A stretch of DNA of 64,000 bases from Streptomyces humi (GTDB lineage Bacteria; Actinomycetota; Actinomycetes; Streptomycetales; Streptomycetaceae). The stretch is taken from NCBI RefSeq assembly GCF_001005085.2, contig NZ_LBMU02000037.1, positions 124,001-188,000 of the forward strand, in the 5' to 3' direction. A program made the position numbers and the translations under genes. The notes beneath the pieces are model-generated. The model had not been told where the DNA came from. It saw nothing but the letters and a program-made list of their open reading frames with translations, and searched no databases. Positions 41,830 through 51,529 of the stretch are shown in pieces. Numbering within the stretch: position 1 is the first letter of the stretch; each line of letters begins with the position of its first letter.

Positions 41830-43482
41830 ATGAACGCAGACGGCCGTACCAGGCTCAACCAGATGCCCGAGTGGACCGCGCTCGCCAAGCACCGCGAGGA
41901 GCTGGCCGGCACCCATCTGCGGGACCTGTTCGCCGCCGACCCGGGGCGTGGCACCGGCTACACCCTCCAGGTCGGCGACCTCCACATCGACTACTCGAAG
42001 CACCTCGTCAACGACGAGACACTGCGGCTGCTGCGGGAGCTGGCCGCCGCCACCGACGTGTTCGGCCTGCGGGACGCCATGTTCCGCGGCGAGAAGATCA
42101 ACGTCACCGAGGACCGCGCGGTGCTGCACACCGCCCTGCGTGCCCCGCGCGACGCGGTGGTCGAGGTCGACGGGGAGAACGTGGTGCCGCAGGTGCACGC
42201 GGTCCTCGACAAGATGGGCGACTTCGCCGACCGGGTCCGCTCGGGTGCCTGGACCGGCCACACCGGCAAGCGCATCCGCAACGTCGTCAACATCGGCATC
42301 GGCGGCTCCGACCTCGGCCCCGCGATGGCCTACGAGGTGCTGCGGGCCTTCACGGACCGCGACCTGACGGTCCGTTTCGTCTCCAACGTCGACGGCGCCG
42401 ACCTGCACGAGGCCACCCGCGACCTGGACGCGGCCGAGACGCTGTTCGTCATCGCCTCCAAGACGTTCACCACGATCGAGACGATCACCAACGCGACGTC
42501 GGCCCGCAACTGGGTGCTGGGCGAGCTGAAGGCCGGTCAGGAGGCCGTCGCCAGGCACTTCGTGGCCCTGTCCACGAACGCCGGCAAGGTGACGGAGTTC
42601 GGTATCGACCCGGACAACATGTTCGAGTTCTGGGACTGGGTCGGCGGCCGCTACAGCTACGACTCCGCCATCGGCCTCTCCCTGATGATCGCCATCGGCC
42701 CGGACCGCTTCCGCGAGATGCTGGACGGCTTCCACCTGGTCGACGAGCACTTCCGCACCGCGCCCGCCGAGAGCAACGTCCCGCTCCTGCTGGGCCTGCT
42801 GGGCATCTGGTACGGCAACTTCTTCGACGCCCAGTCGCACGCGGTGCTGCCGTACAGCCACTACCTCTCCAGGTTCACCGCCTATCTCCAGCAGCTGGAC
42901 ATGGAGTCCAACGGCAAGCACGTGGCGCGGGACGGCAAGGTGGTCGACTGGACCACCGGGCCGGTGGTCTGGGGCACCCCGGGCACCAACGGGCAGCACG
43001 CCTACTACCAGTTGATCCACCAGGGCACGAAGCTGATCCCGGCGGACTTCATCGGCTTCGCCGAGCCGGTCGCCGAGCTGAGCGGTGAACTCAGGGCGCA
43101 GCACGACCTGCTGATGGCCAACTTCTTCGCCCAGACCCAGGCGCTGGCCTTCGGCAAGACCGCCGACGAGGTCCGCGCGGAGGGCGTCGCCGAGGAACTG
43201 GTCCCGCACAAGACCTTCGAGGGCAACCGCCCGACGACGACCATCCTCGCCCGCGAGCTGACCCCGTCGGTCCTCGGGCAGCTCGTCGCCCTCTACGAGC
43301 ACAAGGTGTTCACCCAGGGCGCCGTCTGGGACATCGACTCCTTCGACCAGTGGGGCGTCGAACTGGGCAAGGTGCTCGCCAAGCGCGTCGAACCGGCCCT
43401 GACCGAGGGCGCCGAGGTACCCGGCCTGGACGCGTCGACGAAGGCACTGGTGGCCAAGTACCGGGAACTGCGCGGGCGGTAG
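41830..43482 (+). CDS. pgi: Glucose-6-phosphate isomerase
   Basis: A 550-residue isomerase linking glucose 6-phosphate and fructose 6-phosphate. NIGIGGSDLGPAMAYEVL, FVSNVDGADLHEA, SKTFTTIETITNA, and the catalytic segments GGRYSYDSAIGLSL and GTNGQHAYYQLIHQG are all present. ATG 41830 is the family-consistent start; GTG 41803, in frame, would add nine residues. Sits next to, and convergent with, the pentose phosphate operon that competes for glucose 6-phosphate. Confidence 0.97.
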   Translation: MNADGRTRLNQMPEWTALAKHREELAGTHLRDLFAADPGRGTGYTLQVGDLHIDYSKHLVNDETLRLLRELAAATDVFGLRDAMFRGEKINVTEDRAVLHTALRAPRDAVVEVDGENVVPQVHAVLDKMGDFADRVRSGAWTGHTGKRIRNVVNIGIGGSDLGPAMAYEVLRAFTDRDLTVRFVSNVDGADLHEATRDLDAAETLFVIASKTFTTIETITNATSARNWVLGELKAGQEAVARHFVALSTNAGKVTEFGIDPDNMFEFWDWVGGRYSYDSAIGLSLMIAIGPDRFREMLDGFHLVDEHFRTAPAESNVPLLLGLLGIWYGNFFDAQSHAVLPYSHYLSRFTAYLQQLDMESNGKHVARDGKVVDWTTGPVVWGTPGTNGQHAYYQLIHQGTKLIPADFIGFAEPVAELSGELRAQHDLLMANFFAQTQALAFGKTADEVRAEGVAEELVPHKTFEGNRPTTTILARELTPSVLGQLVALYEHKVFTQGAVWDIDSFDQWGVELGKVLAKRVEPALTEGAEVPGLDASTKALVAKYRELRGR

Positions 43483-43514
43483 ACCCGAGGCGGTCCGGGG
43501 TGGCCCGGATGTGA

Positions 43515-43549
43515 AAGAACCCGTACGGCCAGGGGCCGTACGGGTTCTT
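43515..43549. terminator. Bidirectional terminator between pgi and pgl
   Basis: AAGAACCCGTACGGCC (43515-43530) pairs with GGCCGTACGGGTTCTT (43534-43549) around AGG, 16 exact pairs. AAG and CTT ends give short A and T runs on both sides, fitting its place between convergent genes. Confidence 0.9.
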
Positions 43550-43564
43550 CTCAAGCGGGGGTTG

Positions 43565-44347
43565 TCACGGCGAGGCCGGCGGATACAGCGACCTCGGCAG
43601 CTGGGCCGCCGCCGTCGTGTCCAGGAGCCACAGGGTGCGTTGGCGGCCCTGGGCGCCGGCCGCCGGGGCCTGGATCTCGCCCGCGCCCGAGAGGGCGATG
43701 GCGACGGCCTCGGCCTTGTCCTCGCCCGCCGCCAGCAGCCAGACCTCGCGGGCCGAGCGGATCGCGGGCAGGGTGAGGGAGACCCGGGTGGGCGGCGGCT
43801 TGGGGGCGCCGTGCACGCCGACCACCGTGCGCTCCGTCTCCCGGACCGCGGGCAGCTCCGGGAAGAGCGAGGCCACGTGGGTGTCCGGACCGACGCCCAG
43901 CATCAGGACGTCGAAGGTCGGCACCGGACCGTGGTTCTCGGGGTCGGCCGCGGCGGCCAGCTCCGCCGCGTAGGCCTCGGCCGCCGCGTCCACGTCCGCG
44001 CCCCAGGGGCCGTCCGACGCGGGCATGGCGTGCACGCGCTTCGGGTCCACCGGGACCTGGTCGAGCAGGGCCTCGCGGGCCTGGGTGACATTGCGCTCCG
44101 GGTCGCCCTCGGGCAGGAAGCGCTCGTCGCCCCACCAGAGGTCGAGCCGGCTCCAGTCCACGGCGTCCCTGGCCGGTGCCGCCGCCAGCGCCGCGAGCAG
44201 GCCGTTGCCGTTGCGGCCGCCGGTGAGGACCACGGACGCCTCGCCCCGGGAGGCCTGGGCGTCCACGATCTTCGTGATCAGACGGGCCGCGGCGGCCTGC
44301 GCCATCAGCTCCTTGTCGTGGTGCACGACCAGCTGGGGAGTGCTCAT
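43565..44347 (-). CDS. pgl: 6-phosphogluconolactonase
   Basis: A 260-residue DevB-type lactonase, second step of the oxidative pentose phosphate pathway. VVLTGGRNGNGLLAAL, LDLWWGDERFLPEGDPERN and LMLGVGPDTHVASLFP are the family blocks, the last holding the catalytic His. Last gene of the tkt-tal-zwf-opcA-pgl operon; its ATG overlaps the opcA stop by 4 bases. Confidence 0.95.
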   Translation of the reverse strand: MSTPQLVVHHDKELMAQAAAARLITKIVDAQASRGEASVVLTGGRNGNGLLAALAAAPARDAVDWSRLDLWWGDERFLPEGDPERNVTQAREALLDQVPVDPKRVHAMPASDGPWGADVDAAAEAYAAELAAAADPENHGPVPTFDVLMLGVGPDTHVASLFPELPAVRETERTVVGVHGAPKPPPTRVSLTLPAIRSAREVWLLAAGEDKAEAVAIALSGAGEIQAPAAGAQGRQRTLWLLDTTAAAQLPRSLYPPASP

Positions 44348-45417
44348 GTCGCCTTCGCCCTCTTCTTCAGCGGTGCCGGTTCCTGCGCCGCCTCTGTCGT
44401 GGGAGCCTCGGCAGCGGCTTCGGGAGCCGCTGCGACGGTGACCGGTTCTCCTTTGGGCGACGGCTCAGGGGCCGGCGGCACGGTGGCCGACGACGCGTTC
44501 AGCCGCTCCACGCCGAACCGCAGCGCCGACGCGTAGGTGTCGTCCGGGTCGAGCCGGCGCAGCTCCTCCGCGATCAGCTCGGCCGTGTCCCGGCGCTTCA
44601 GCGCCACCGCGCGGTCCGGCTGCCCGTCGATGGAGAGGGTGGCGAGGGAACCGTCCGCGCGGTCCAGCGCGATCGGGCCCTCGCTGGTGTGCATACGGAC
44701 CGCCGTCAGACCGGGGCCCGCGGAGAGCGACCGCTTGACGGGGACGTCCAGCCGGTCCGCGAGCCACATCGCGAGCAGCTCGCAGCTCGGGTTGAACTCC
44801 TCGCCCTCCACCTCGACGGCCTTGACCTCGCAGACCACCTGGTCCAGGGCCGCCGCCAGCATCGAGCGCCAGGGGGTGATCCGGGTCCAGGACAGGTCCG
44901 TGTCACCGGGGGTGTACGTGTCCGCGCGGGCGGACAGCTCCCGTACCGGCTGCTCGGAGGCGTAGGTGTCGGTGACCCGGCGCTGGGCGAGAGCGCCCAG
45001 CGGGTCCTTCGCCGGGTCGAGCGGGGCGTTCACCGGCCACCAGACGACGACCGGCGCGTCCGGCAGCAGCAGCGGCAGGACGACCGAGTCGGCGTGCTCG
45101 GCGACCTCGCCGTGCAGCCGGAGCACCACCGTCTCGCCGGTGCCCGCGTCCGCGCCCACCCGGACCTCGGCGTCCAGCCGGGACGCCGTACGGTCGCGGG
45201 GGGAGCGGGAGACGCGCTTGATGACGACCAGCGTGCGCGAGGGATGCTCGTGCGAGGCGTCGCTGCCCGCCTTCAGGGCGTCGTAGGCGTTCTCCTCGTC
45301 GGTGACGATGACGAGGGTCAGCACCATGCCGACGGCGGGGGTGCCGATGGCCCGGCGGCCCCGCACCAGCGCCTTGTTGACCTGGCCGGCCGTGGTGTCC
45401 GTGAGGTCTATCTTCAT
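44344..45417 (-). CDS. opcA: Glucose-6-phosphate dehydrogenase assembly protein OpcA
   Basis: A 357-residue OpcA, an actinobacterial and cyanobacterial protein that promotes assembly and activity of G6P dehydrogenase. It lies directly after zwf with an ATGA overlap, in keeping with that role. Recognisable stretches: TLVIVTDEENAYDALKAG, VVLPLLLPDAPVVVWWPVNAPLDP and DLSWTRITPWRSMLAAALDQ. The C-terminal ~45 residues are Pro/Ala/Glu-rich and end KKRAKAT. Confidence 0.94.
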   Translation of the reverse strand: MKIDLTDTTAGQVNKALVRGRRAIGTPAVGMVLTLVIVTDEENAYDALKAGSDASHEHPSRTLVVIKRVSRSPRDRTASRLDAEVRVGADAGTGETVVLRLHGEVAEHADSVVLPLLLPDAPVVVWWPVNAPLDPAKDPLGALAQRRVTDTYASEQPVRELSARADTYTPGDTDLSWTRITPWRSMLAAALDQVVCEVKAVEVEGEEFNPSCELLAMWLADRLDVPVKRSLSAGPGLTAVRMHTSEGPIALDRADGSLATLSIDGQPDRAVALKRRDTAELIAEELRRLDPDDTYASALRFGVERLNASSATVPPAPEPSPKGEPVTVAAAPEAAAEAPTTEAAQEPAPLKKRAKAT

Positions 45418-46952
45418 GGCCGGCGCCAGCTCCGTCCGTCTCGTGCGAGCATCTCGTCGGCCTCGACGGGACCCCAGGTGCCCGACTTGTACTGCGCGGG
45501 CCTGCCGTGCTTGTCCCAGTACTCCTCGATCGGGTCGAGGATCTTCCAGGACAGCTCGACCTCCGCCGTGCGCGGGAAGAGGTTGGAGTCGCCGAGCAGC
45601 ACGTCCAGGATCAGCCGCTCGTAGGCCTCCGGCGACGACTCGGTGAAGGACTCGCCGTAGGCGAAGTCCATCGAGACGTCCCGGATCTCCATCGAGGTGC
45701 CCGGCACCTTGGAGCCGAAGCGGACCGTGATGCCCTCGTCGGGCTGGACGCGGATGACGATCGCGTTCTGCCCGAGCTCCTCGGTGGCGGTGTGGTCGAA
45801 GGGCGAGTGCGGGGCCCGCTGGAAGACCACCGCGATCTCGGTGACCCGGCGGCCGAGGCGCTTGCCGGTGCGCAGGTAGAAGGGGACGCCCGCCCAGCGG
45901 CGGTTGTCGACCTCGACCTTGACGGCGGCGTAGGTGTCGGTCTTCGACTTGGCGTCGATGCCGTCCTCTTCGAGGTAGCCGATGACCTTCTCGCCGCCCT
46001 GCCAGCCGGCCGCGTACTGGCCGCGCACCGTCGACCTGCCCAGGTCCTTGGGCAGCCGTACGGCGCCGAGCACCTTCTCCTTCTCGGCGGCCAGCGCGTC
46101 CGCGTCGAAGGAGGCGGGCTCCTCCATGGCGGTCAGTGCCATCAGCTGGAGGAGGTGGTTCTGGATGACGTCACGGGCGGCGCCGATGCCGTCGTAGTAG
46201 CCGGCGCGGCCGCCGATGCCGATGTCCTCGGCCATGGTGATCTGCACGTGGTCCACGAAGGACCGGTTCCAGATCGGCTCGAACATGGTGTTGGCGAAAC
46301 GCAGCGCCAGGATGTTCTGGACGGTCTCCTTGCCGAGGTAGTGGTCGATCCGGAACACCTGGTCCGGCTCGAACACCTCGTGCACGACCTTGTTGAGCTC
46401 CTCGGCCGACTTCAGGTCGTGGCCGAACGGCTTCTCGATGACCGCGCGCCGCCAGGAGCCGCCCGACTGGTCGGCCAGGCCGTGCTTCTTCAGCTGCTGG
46501 ATGACCACCGGGAAGGAACGCGGCGGCACCGAGAGGTAGAAGGCGAAGTTGCCGCCCGTACCCTGCGCCTTGTCCAGCTCCTCGATGGTGGAGCGCAGCC
46601 GCTCGAACGCGTCGTCGTCGTCGAAGGTGCCCTGGACGAAGCGCATCCCCTGGATGAGCTGCTGCCAGACCTCCTCGCGGAACGGGGTGCGGGCGTGTTC
46701 CTTGACGGCGTCGTGGACCTCGGCGGCGAAGTCCTCGTGGGCCCACTCACGGCGGGCGAAGCCGACCAGGGAGAAGCCCGGCGGCAGCAGACCCCGGTTG
46801 GCGAGGTCGTACACGGCGGGCATGAGCTTCTTGCGGGAGAGGTCGCCCGTGACGCCGAAGATGACCAGGCCCGACGGCCCCGCGATACGCGGGAGCCGTC
46901 GGTCCGCGGGGTCACGGAGCGGGTTCGCTCCGGAACCGGAAAGGGGTGACAA
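45414..46952 (-). CDS. zwf: Glucose-6-phosphate 1-dehydrogenase, TTG start
   Basis: A 512-residue NADP-dependent enzyme that opens the oxidative pentose phosphate pathway. The coenzyme motif GVTGDLSRKKLMPAVYDLA follows the N-terminal NPLRDPADRRLPRIAGPSGLVI, and the substrate site RIDHYLGKETVQN is intact. No ATG or GTG lies in the short stretch between the tal stop and the conserved region. TTG 46952 does, with GGAGG 9 bases upstream inside the tal end, so I take TTG as start. Coupled to tal (4-base gap) and opcA (overlap). Confidence 0.95.
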   Translation of the reverse strand: MSPLSGSGANPLRDPADRRLPRIAGPSGLVIFGVTGDLSRKKLMPAVYDLANRGLLPPGFSLVGFARREWAHEDFAAEVHDAVKEHARTPFREEVWQQLIQGMRFVQGTFDDDDAFERLRSTIEELDKAQGTGGNFAFYLSVPPRSFPVVIQQLKKHGLADQSGGSWRRAVIEKPFGHDLKSAEELNKVVHEVFEPDQVFRIDHYLGKETVQNILALRFANTMFEPIWNRSFVDHVQITMAEDIGIGGRAGYYDGIGAARDVIQNHLLQLMALTAMEEPASFDADALAAEKEKVLGAVRLPKDLGRSTVRGQYAAGWQGGEKVIGYLEEDGIDAKSKTDTYAAVKVEVDNRRWAGVPFYLRTGKRLGRRVTEIAVVFQRAPHSPFDHTATEELGQNAIVIRVQPDEGITVRFGSKVPGTSMEIRDVSMDFAYGESFTESSPEAYERLILDVLLGDSNLFPRTAEVELSWKILDPIEEYWDKHGRPAQYKSGTWGPVEADEMLARDGRSWRRP

Positions 46953-46956
46953 GTGA

Positions 46957-48075
46957 TCAGCCCTCCGAGGGGGCCAGGCGCTCCAGCTCCGCCTGGGTCG
47001 ACTTGAGCAGGTCGTTCCAGGACGCCTCGAACTTCTCGACGCCCTCGTCCTCCAGGACCTGGACCACGTCGTCGTACGAGATCCCGAGCGCCTCGACGGC
47101 GTCGAGTTCGGCGCGGGCCTGCTCGTACGTACCGGTGACGGCGTCGCCGGCGACGTCACCGTGGTCCTCGACCGCGAGGAGGGTGGCCTCCGGCATGGTG
47201 TTCACCGTGTTCGGCGCCACCAGGTCGACGACGTACAGGGTGTCCTTGTACGCCGGGTCCTTCACGCCGGTGGAGGCCCACAGCGGGCGCTGCTTGCGGG
47301 CGCCCGCGGACTCCAGCGCGTTCCAGCGGTCGGAGGAGAAGACCTCCTCGTACGCCTGGTAGGCGAGCCGGGCGTTGGCGACGGCGGACCTGCCGCGCAG
47401 CGCCTTGGCCTCGTCGGTGCCGATGTCGTTGAGGCGCTTGTCGATCTCGGTGTCCACCCGGGACACGAAGAACGACGCCACCGAACGGATCAGCGACAGG
47501 TCCAGGCCGCGCTCCTTGGCCTTCTCCAGGCCGGTCAGGTAGGCGTCCATGACCTTGCGGTAACGCTCCAGCGAGAAGATCAGCGTGACGTTGACGCTGA
47601 TGCCGAGGCCGATGACCTCGGCGATCGCCGGCAGACCCGCCTCGGTGGCCGGGATCTTGATGAGCGTGTTGGGGCGGTCCACCAGCCAGGCCAGCTGCTT
47701 GGCCTCGGCGACCGTCGCCTTGGTGTTGTGGGCGAGGCGCGGGTCGACCTCGATCGACACCCGGCCGTCCTGGCCGTCGGTCGCCTCGAACACCGGGCGC
47801 AGGATGTCGGCGGCGTCACGGACGTCCGCCGTGGTGATCATGCGGATGGCCTCTTCGACGGTGACCTTGCGGGCGGCGAGGTCCGAGACCTGCTGGTCGT
47901 AGCCGTCGCCCTGCGAGATCGCCTTCTGGAAGATCGTCGGGTTGGTGGTGACGCCCACGACGTGCTGCTGGTCGATCAGCTCGGCGAGGTTGCCGGACGT
48001 GATCCGCTTGCGCGACAGGTCGTCCAGCCAGATCGCGACGCCTTCTTCGGAGAGGCGCTTGAGTGCGTCTGTCAT
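46957..48075 (-). CDS. tal: Transaldolase
   Basis: A 372-residue transaldolase of the longer type found in actinobacteria. GVAIWLDDLSRKRITSGNLAELI and VVGVTTNPTIFQKAIS lead, NTLIKIPATEAGLPAI holds the Schiff-base Lys, and RPLWASTGVKDPAY is conserved. Non-oxidative pentose phosphate pathway; 33 bases separate it from tkt. Confidence 0.96.
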   Translation of the reverse strand: MTDALKRLSEEGVAIWLDDLSRKRITSGNLAELIDQQHVVGVTTNPTIFQKAISQGDGYDQQVSDLAARKVTVEEAIRMITTADVRDAADILRPVFEATDGQDGRVSIEVDPRLAHNTKATVAEAKQLAWLVDRPNTLIKIPATEAGLPAIAEVIGLGISVNVTLIFSLERYRKVMDAYLTGLEKAKERGLDLSLIRSVASFFVSRVDTEIDKRLNDIGTDEAKALRGRSAVANARLAYQAYEEVFSSDRWNALESAGARKQRPLWASTGVKDPAYKDTLYVVDLVAPNTVNTMPEATLLAVEDHGDVAGDAVTGTYEQARAELDAVEALGISYDDVVQVLEDEGVEKFEASWNDLLKSTQAELERLAPSEG

Positions 48076-48108
48076 GGAATTACATCTCCTACGTGTCGTA
48101 TGTGAGCG

Positions 48109-50196
48109 TCAGCGCTGGGCGGCGGCGATGGATTCCCGGGCCTTGTCGGCCACGTTGTCGGCAGTGAAGCCGAACTCCTGGAAGAGCACCTTGCCGTCCG
48201 CGGAAGCACCGAAGTGCTCCAGGGAAACGATGCGGCCGGCGTCGCCCACGTACTTGTGCCACGTGAGACCGATGCCCGCCTCGACCGAGACGCGAGCCCT
48301 GACGGACGGCGGCAGAACGCTGTCCCGGTACCCCTGGTCCTGCTCCTCGAACCACTCCACGCACGGCATGGACACCACGCGGGTGGGGACGCCGTCGGCC
48401 TCCAGGCGCTCGCGCGCCTCGACGGCGACGTGCACCTCGGAACCGGTGGCGATGAGGATGACCTCCGGGGCCCCGTTCGAAGCCTCGAACAGGATGTAAC
48501 CGCCCTTGACGGTGTCCTCGTTGGACTCGTACACCGGCACGCCCTGGCGGGTCAGCGCGAGCCCGTGCGGGGCGCCCTTGCCGAACACCTTGGTGTAGCG
48601 CCGGAGGATCTCGCGCCAGGCGATCGCGGTCTCGTTGGCGTCGGCGGGACGCACGACGTTGAGGCCGGGGATGGCGCGCAGCGAGGCGAGGTGCTCGACC
48701 GGCTGGTGGGTCGGGCCGTCCTCGCCGAGACCGATGGAGTCGTGGGTCCACACGTACGTCACCGGCAGGTGCATCAGCGCCGACAGGCGCACGGAGTTGC
48801 GCATGTAGTCGGAGAAGACGAGGAACGTACCGCCGTAGACACGGGTGTTGCCGTGCAGGGTGATGCCGTTCAGCTCCGCGGCCATGGAGTGCTCGCGGAT
48901 ACCGAAGTGGATGGTGCGCCCGTAGGGGTCCGCGCCCGGCAGCGGGTTGTCCGCCGGCAGGAACGAGCTGTCCTTGTCGATGGTCGTGTTGTTCGACCCG
49001 GCGAGGTCGGCGGAACCGCCCCACAGCTCGGGGATCACCGCGCCGAGGGCCTGGAGCACCTTGCCGGAGGCGGCACGGGTCGCGACGCCCTTGCCGGGCT
49101 CGAAGACCGGGATCTTCTCCTCCCAGCCCTTGGGCAGCTCGCCCGCGGCGATGCGGTCGAAGTCGGCGGCCCGCTCGGCGTTGTTGTCACGCCACAGCTG
49201 GAAGGACTTCTCCCACTCGGCCTTGGCGGCCGCGCCGCGCTCCTGGGCCTGCCGGGTGTGGGCGATGACCTCCTCGGCGACGTCGAAGCTCTTCTCCGGG
49301 TCGAAGCCGAGGACGCGCTTGGTGGCCGCGACCTCGTCGGCACCCAGCGCCGAGCCGTGCGCGGCCTCGGTGTTCTGCGCGTTCGGGGCGGGCCAGGCGA
49401 TGATCGAGCGCATCGCGATGAAGGACGGCCGGTCCGTGACCGCCTTGGCCGCCTCGATCGCGTCGTAGATGGCGTGCGGGTCCAGGTCGCCGTCCGGCTT
49501 CGGGGCGATCCGCTGCACGTGCCAGCCGTACGCCTCGTACCGCTTGACGGTGTCCTCGGAGACGGCCGTCTCGGTGTCGCCCTCGATCGAGATGTGGTTG
49601 TCGTCCCACAGCAGGATCAGGTTGCCGAGCTTCTGGTGGCCCGCCATCGAGGACGCCTCGGCGGAGATGCCCTCCTGGAGGCAGCCGTCACCGGCGATGC
49701 AGTAGATGTAGTGGTCGAAGGGCGACTCGCCCTGCGCGGCCTCCGGGTCGAACAGACCGCGCTCGTAGCGGGAGGCCATGGCCATGCCCACGGCGTTGGC
49801 GACACCCTGGCCCAGCGGACCGGTGGTGGTCTCCACGCCCCTGGTGTGGCCGTACTCCGGGTGACCGGGGGTCTTCGAGCCCCAGGTGCGGAAGGCTTCG
49901 AGGTCCGACAGCTCCAGGCCGAAGCCGGCCAGGTACAGCTGCGTGTAGAGGGTCAGCGACGAGTGACCGGCGGACAGCACGAAGCGGTCGCGGCCCACCC
50001 AGTCGGGATCGGACGGGTCGTGCCGCATCACCTTCTGGAAGAGGGTGTACGCGGCCGGCGCCAGGCTCATCGCCGTACCCGGATGGCCGTTGCCGACCTT
50101 CTGTACGGCATCGGCGGCCAGGACGCGGGCGGTGTCGACGGCCCGCTGGTCCAACTCGGTCCAGTCGAGGTCTGTGGTGGTCGGCTTGGTGCTCAC
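48109..50196 (-). CDS. tkt: Transketolase
   Basis: A 695-residue thiamine diphosphate enzyme of the non-oxidative pentose phosphate pathway. GNGHPGTAMSLAPAAYTLF and the TPP motif IAGDGCLQEGISAEASSMAG to WDDN lie in the N-terminal third. DLAGSNNTTI, HFGIREHSMAAELNGI (catalytic Glu) and SIGLGEDGPTHQPVEHL follow. First gene of the operon tkt-tal-zwf-opcA-pgl, divergent from ctaB. Confidence 0.97.
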   Translation of the reverse strand: MSTKPTTTDLDWTELDQRAVDTARVLAADAVQKVGNGHPGTAMSLAPAAYTLFQKVMRHDPSDPDWVGRDRFVLSAGHSSLTLYTQLYLAGFGLELSDLEAFRTWGSKTPGHPEYGHTRGVETTTGPLGQGVANAVGMAMASRYERGLFDPEAAQGESPFDHYIYCIAGDGCLQEGISAEASSMAGHQKLGNLILLWDDNHISIEGDTETAVSEDTVKRYEAYGWHVQRIAPKPDGDLDPHAIYDAIEAAKAVTDRPSFIAMRSIIAWPAPNAQNTEAAHGSALGADEVAATKRVLGFDPEKSFDVAEEVIAHTRQAQERGAAAKAEWEKSFQLWRDNNAERAADFDRIAAGELPKGWEEKIPVFEPGKGVATRAASGKVLQALGAVIPELWGGSADLAGSNNTTIDKDSSFLPADNPLPGADPYGRTIHFGIREHSMAAELNGITLHGNTRVYGGTFLVFSDYMRNSVRLSALMHLPVTYVWTHDSIGLGEDGPTHQPVEHLASLRAIPGLNVVRPADANETAIAWREILRRYTKVFGKGAPHGLALTRQGVPVYESNEDTVKGGYILFEASNGAPEVILIATGSEVHVAVEARERLEADGVPTRVVSMPCVEWFEEQDQGYRDSVLPPSVRARVSVEAGIGLTWHKYVGDAGRIVSLEHFGASADGKVLFQEFGFTADNVADKARESIAAAQR

Positions 50197-50581
50197 CCTG
50201 GGTCAGGGCTCCTCTCCACATGTTCGGTTACCGGTCCACGGGCACACGCCCACACCGGCTGCCGGTGTACCGGGTGCCCACCGGCCGTTGTCGAGCCTAC
50301 CCCCGTAAGGACGTGCATTTTTTCGAGTGTTTCCAGACTGCCGGGACTCTCGGGGATCCGCCTCCCGACTGGCCGGGAGGGCGTTCGGCACATGAATACG
50401 GAGCCGCTCATCTGACTGCTCAATCGAGCCACCCCACCCCTCTCCCGAGACGCCCGCCAACACGACCCCACCCCCGCGAAGATCGGGGTATCGGCAACGT
50501 CTAAAGTGGCGTGGTACGCGCGAGCCTTTACCGTGAGTTCACACGGCGGGGCTCGCTGAAATGTCTCTGTCAGGGGTGTGC
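50197..50581. other. 385-base divergent intergenic region tkt/ctaB
   Basis: Holds the promoters of both operons. Several short inverted repeats occur on the tkt side (CCGGCTGCCGG around 50255). Near ctaB a nested hairpin lies at 50520-50556: GCGAGCC pairs with GGCTCGC, and inside it CCGTG pairs with CACGG. No promoter stands out, and no damage-type motif is present. Confidence 0.55.
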
Positions 50582-51529
50582 GTGACGGCCGTCGAATCCC
50601 GTCCAGCGGGGGTACTCGGTGCGAGCGAGAGCCCGAGTCACCGGCCGTTCGGGGCCCGTGTCAAGGCTTTCGTGGCGCTGACCAAGCCGCGGATCATCGA
50701 GCTGCTGCTCATCACCACCGTTCCGGTGATGTTCCTGGCGCAGCGAGGCGTGCCCGACCTGACGCTGGTGCTGCTCACGTGCGTCGGCGGCTACCTGTCC
50801 GCGGGCGGCGCGAACGCGCTGAACATGTACATCGACCGCGACATCGACGCGCTGATGGACCGGACCTCCCAGCGGCCGCTGGTGACCGGCATGGTCAGCC
50901 CGCGCGAGTGCCTCGCCTTCGGCATCACCCTCGCGGTCGTCTCCACGTTGCTGTTCGGGTTCACCGTCAACTGGCTGAGCGCCTGGCTGTCACTCGGAGC
51001 GCTCCTCTTCTACGTCGTCGTCTACACGATGATCCTCAAGCGCCGTACGGCGCAGAACATCGTGTGGGGCGGCATCGCGGGCTGCATGCCGGTGCTGATC
51101 GGCTGGTCCGCCGTCACCGACTCGCTCTCCTGGGCGCCGCTCATCCTCTTCCTGGTGATCTTCTTCTGGACGCCGCCGCACTACTGGCCGCTGTCCATGA
51201 AGGTGAAGGACGACTACGCGCGCGTGGGCGTGCCGATGCTGCCGGTCATCGCCTCCAACAAGGTGGTCGCCAGGCAGATCGTCATCTACAGCTGGGTGAT
51301 GGTCGTCGTCTCCCTCCTCCTCACCCCCCTCGGCTACACCGGCTGGTTCTACACGCTGGTCGCCCTGGCGGCGGGTGGCTGGTGGCTGTGGGAGGCGCAC
51401 GCCCTCCAGAACCGGGCCAAGGCCGAGGTGACGGGCGGCAAGCTCAAGGAGATGCGTCTGTTCCACTGGTCCATCACCTATGTCTCGCTGCTCTTCGTGG
51501 CCGTCGCGGTGGACCCCTTCCTGAGGTAG
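50582..51529 (+). CDS. ctaB: Heme o synthase (protoheme IX farnesyltransferase)
   Basis: A 315-residue UbiA-family membrane prenyltransferase with about nine helices. It adds farnesyl to heme b to make heme o for cytochrome oxidase. The Asp-rich site NMYIDRDIDALMDRTSQRPL and the second site MILKRRTAQNIVWGGIAGCMPVLIG and WTPPHYWPLSM are intact. GTG 50582 has AGGGG 5 bases upstream; ATG 50561 would add seven residues. The last 20 bases, with the stop, are duplicated. Confidence 0.95.
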   Translation: MTAVESRPAGVLGASESPSHRPFGARVKAFVALTKPRIIELLLITTVPVMFLAQRGVPDLTLVLLTCVGGYLSAGGANALNMYIDRDIDALMDRTSQRPLVTGMVSPRECLAFGITLAVVSTLLFGFTVNWLSAWLSLGALLFYVVVYTMILKRRTAQNIVWGGIAGCMPVLIGWSAVTDSLSWAPLILFLVIFFWTPPHYWPLSMKVKDDYARVGVPMLPVIASNKVVARQIVIYSWVMVVVSLLLTPLGYTGWFYTLVALAAGGWWLWEAHALQNRAKAEVTGGKLKEMRLFHWSITYVSLLFVAVAVDPFLR

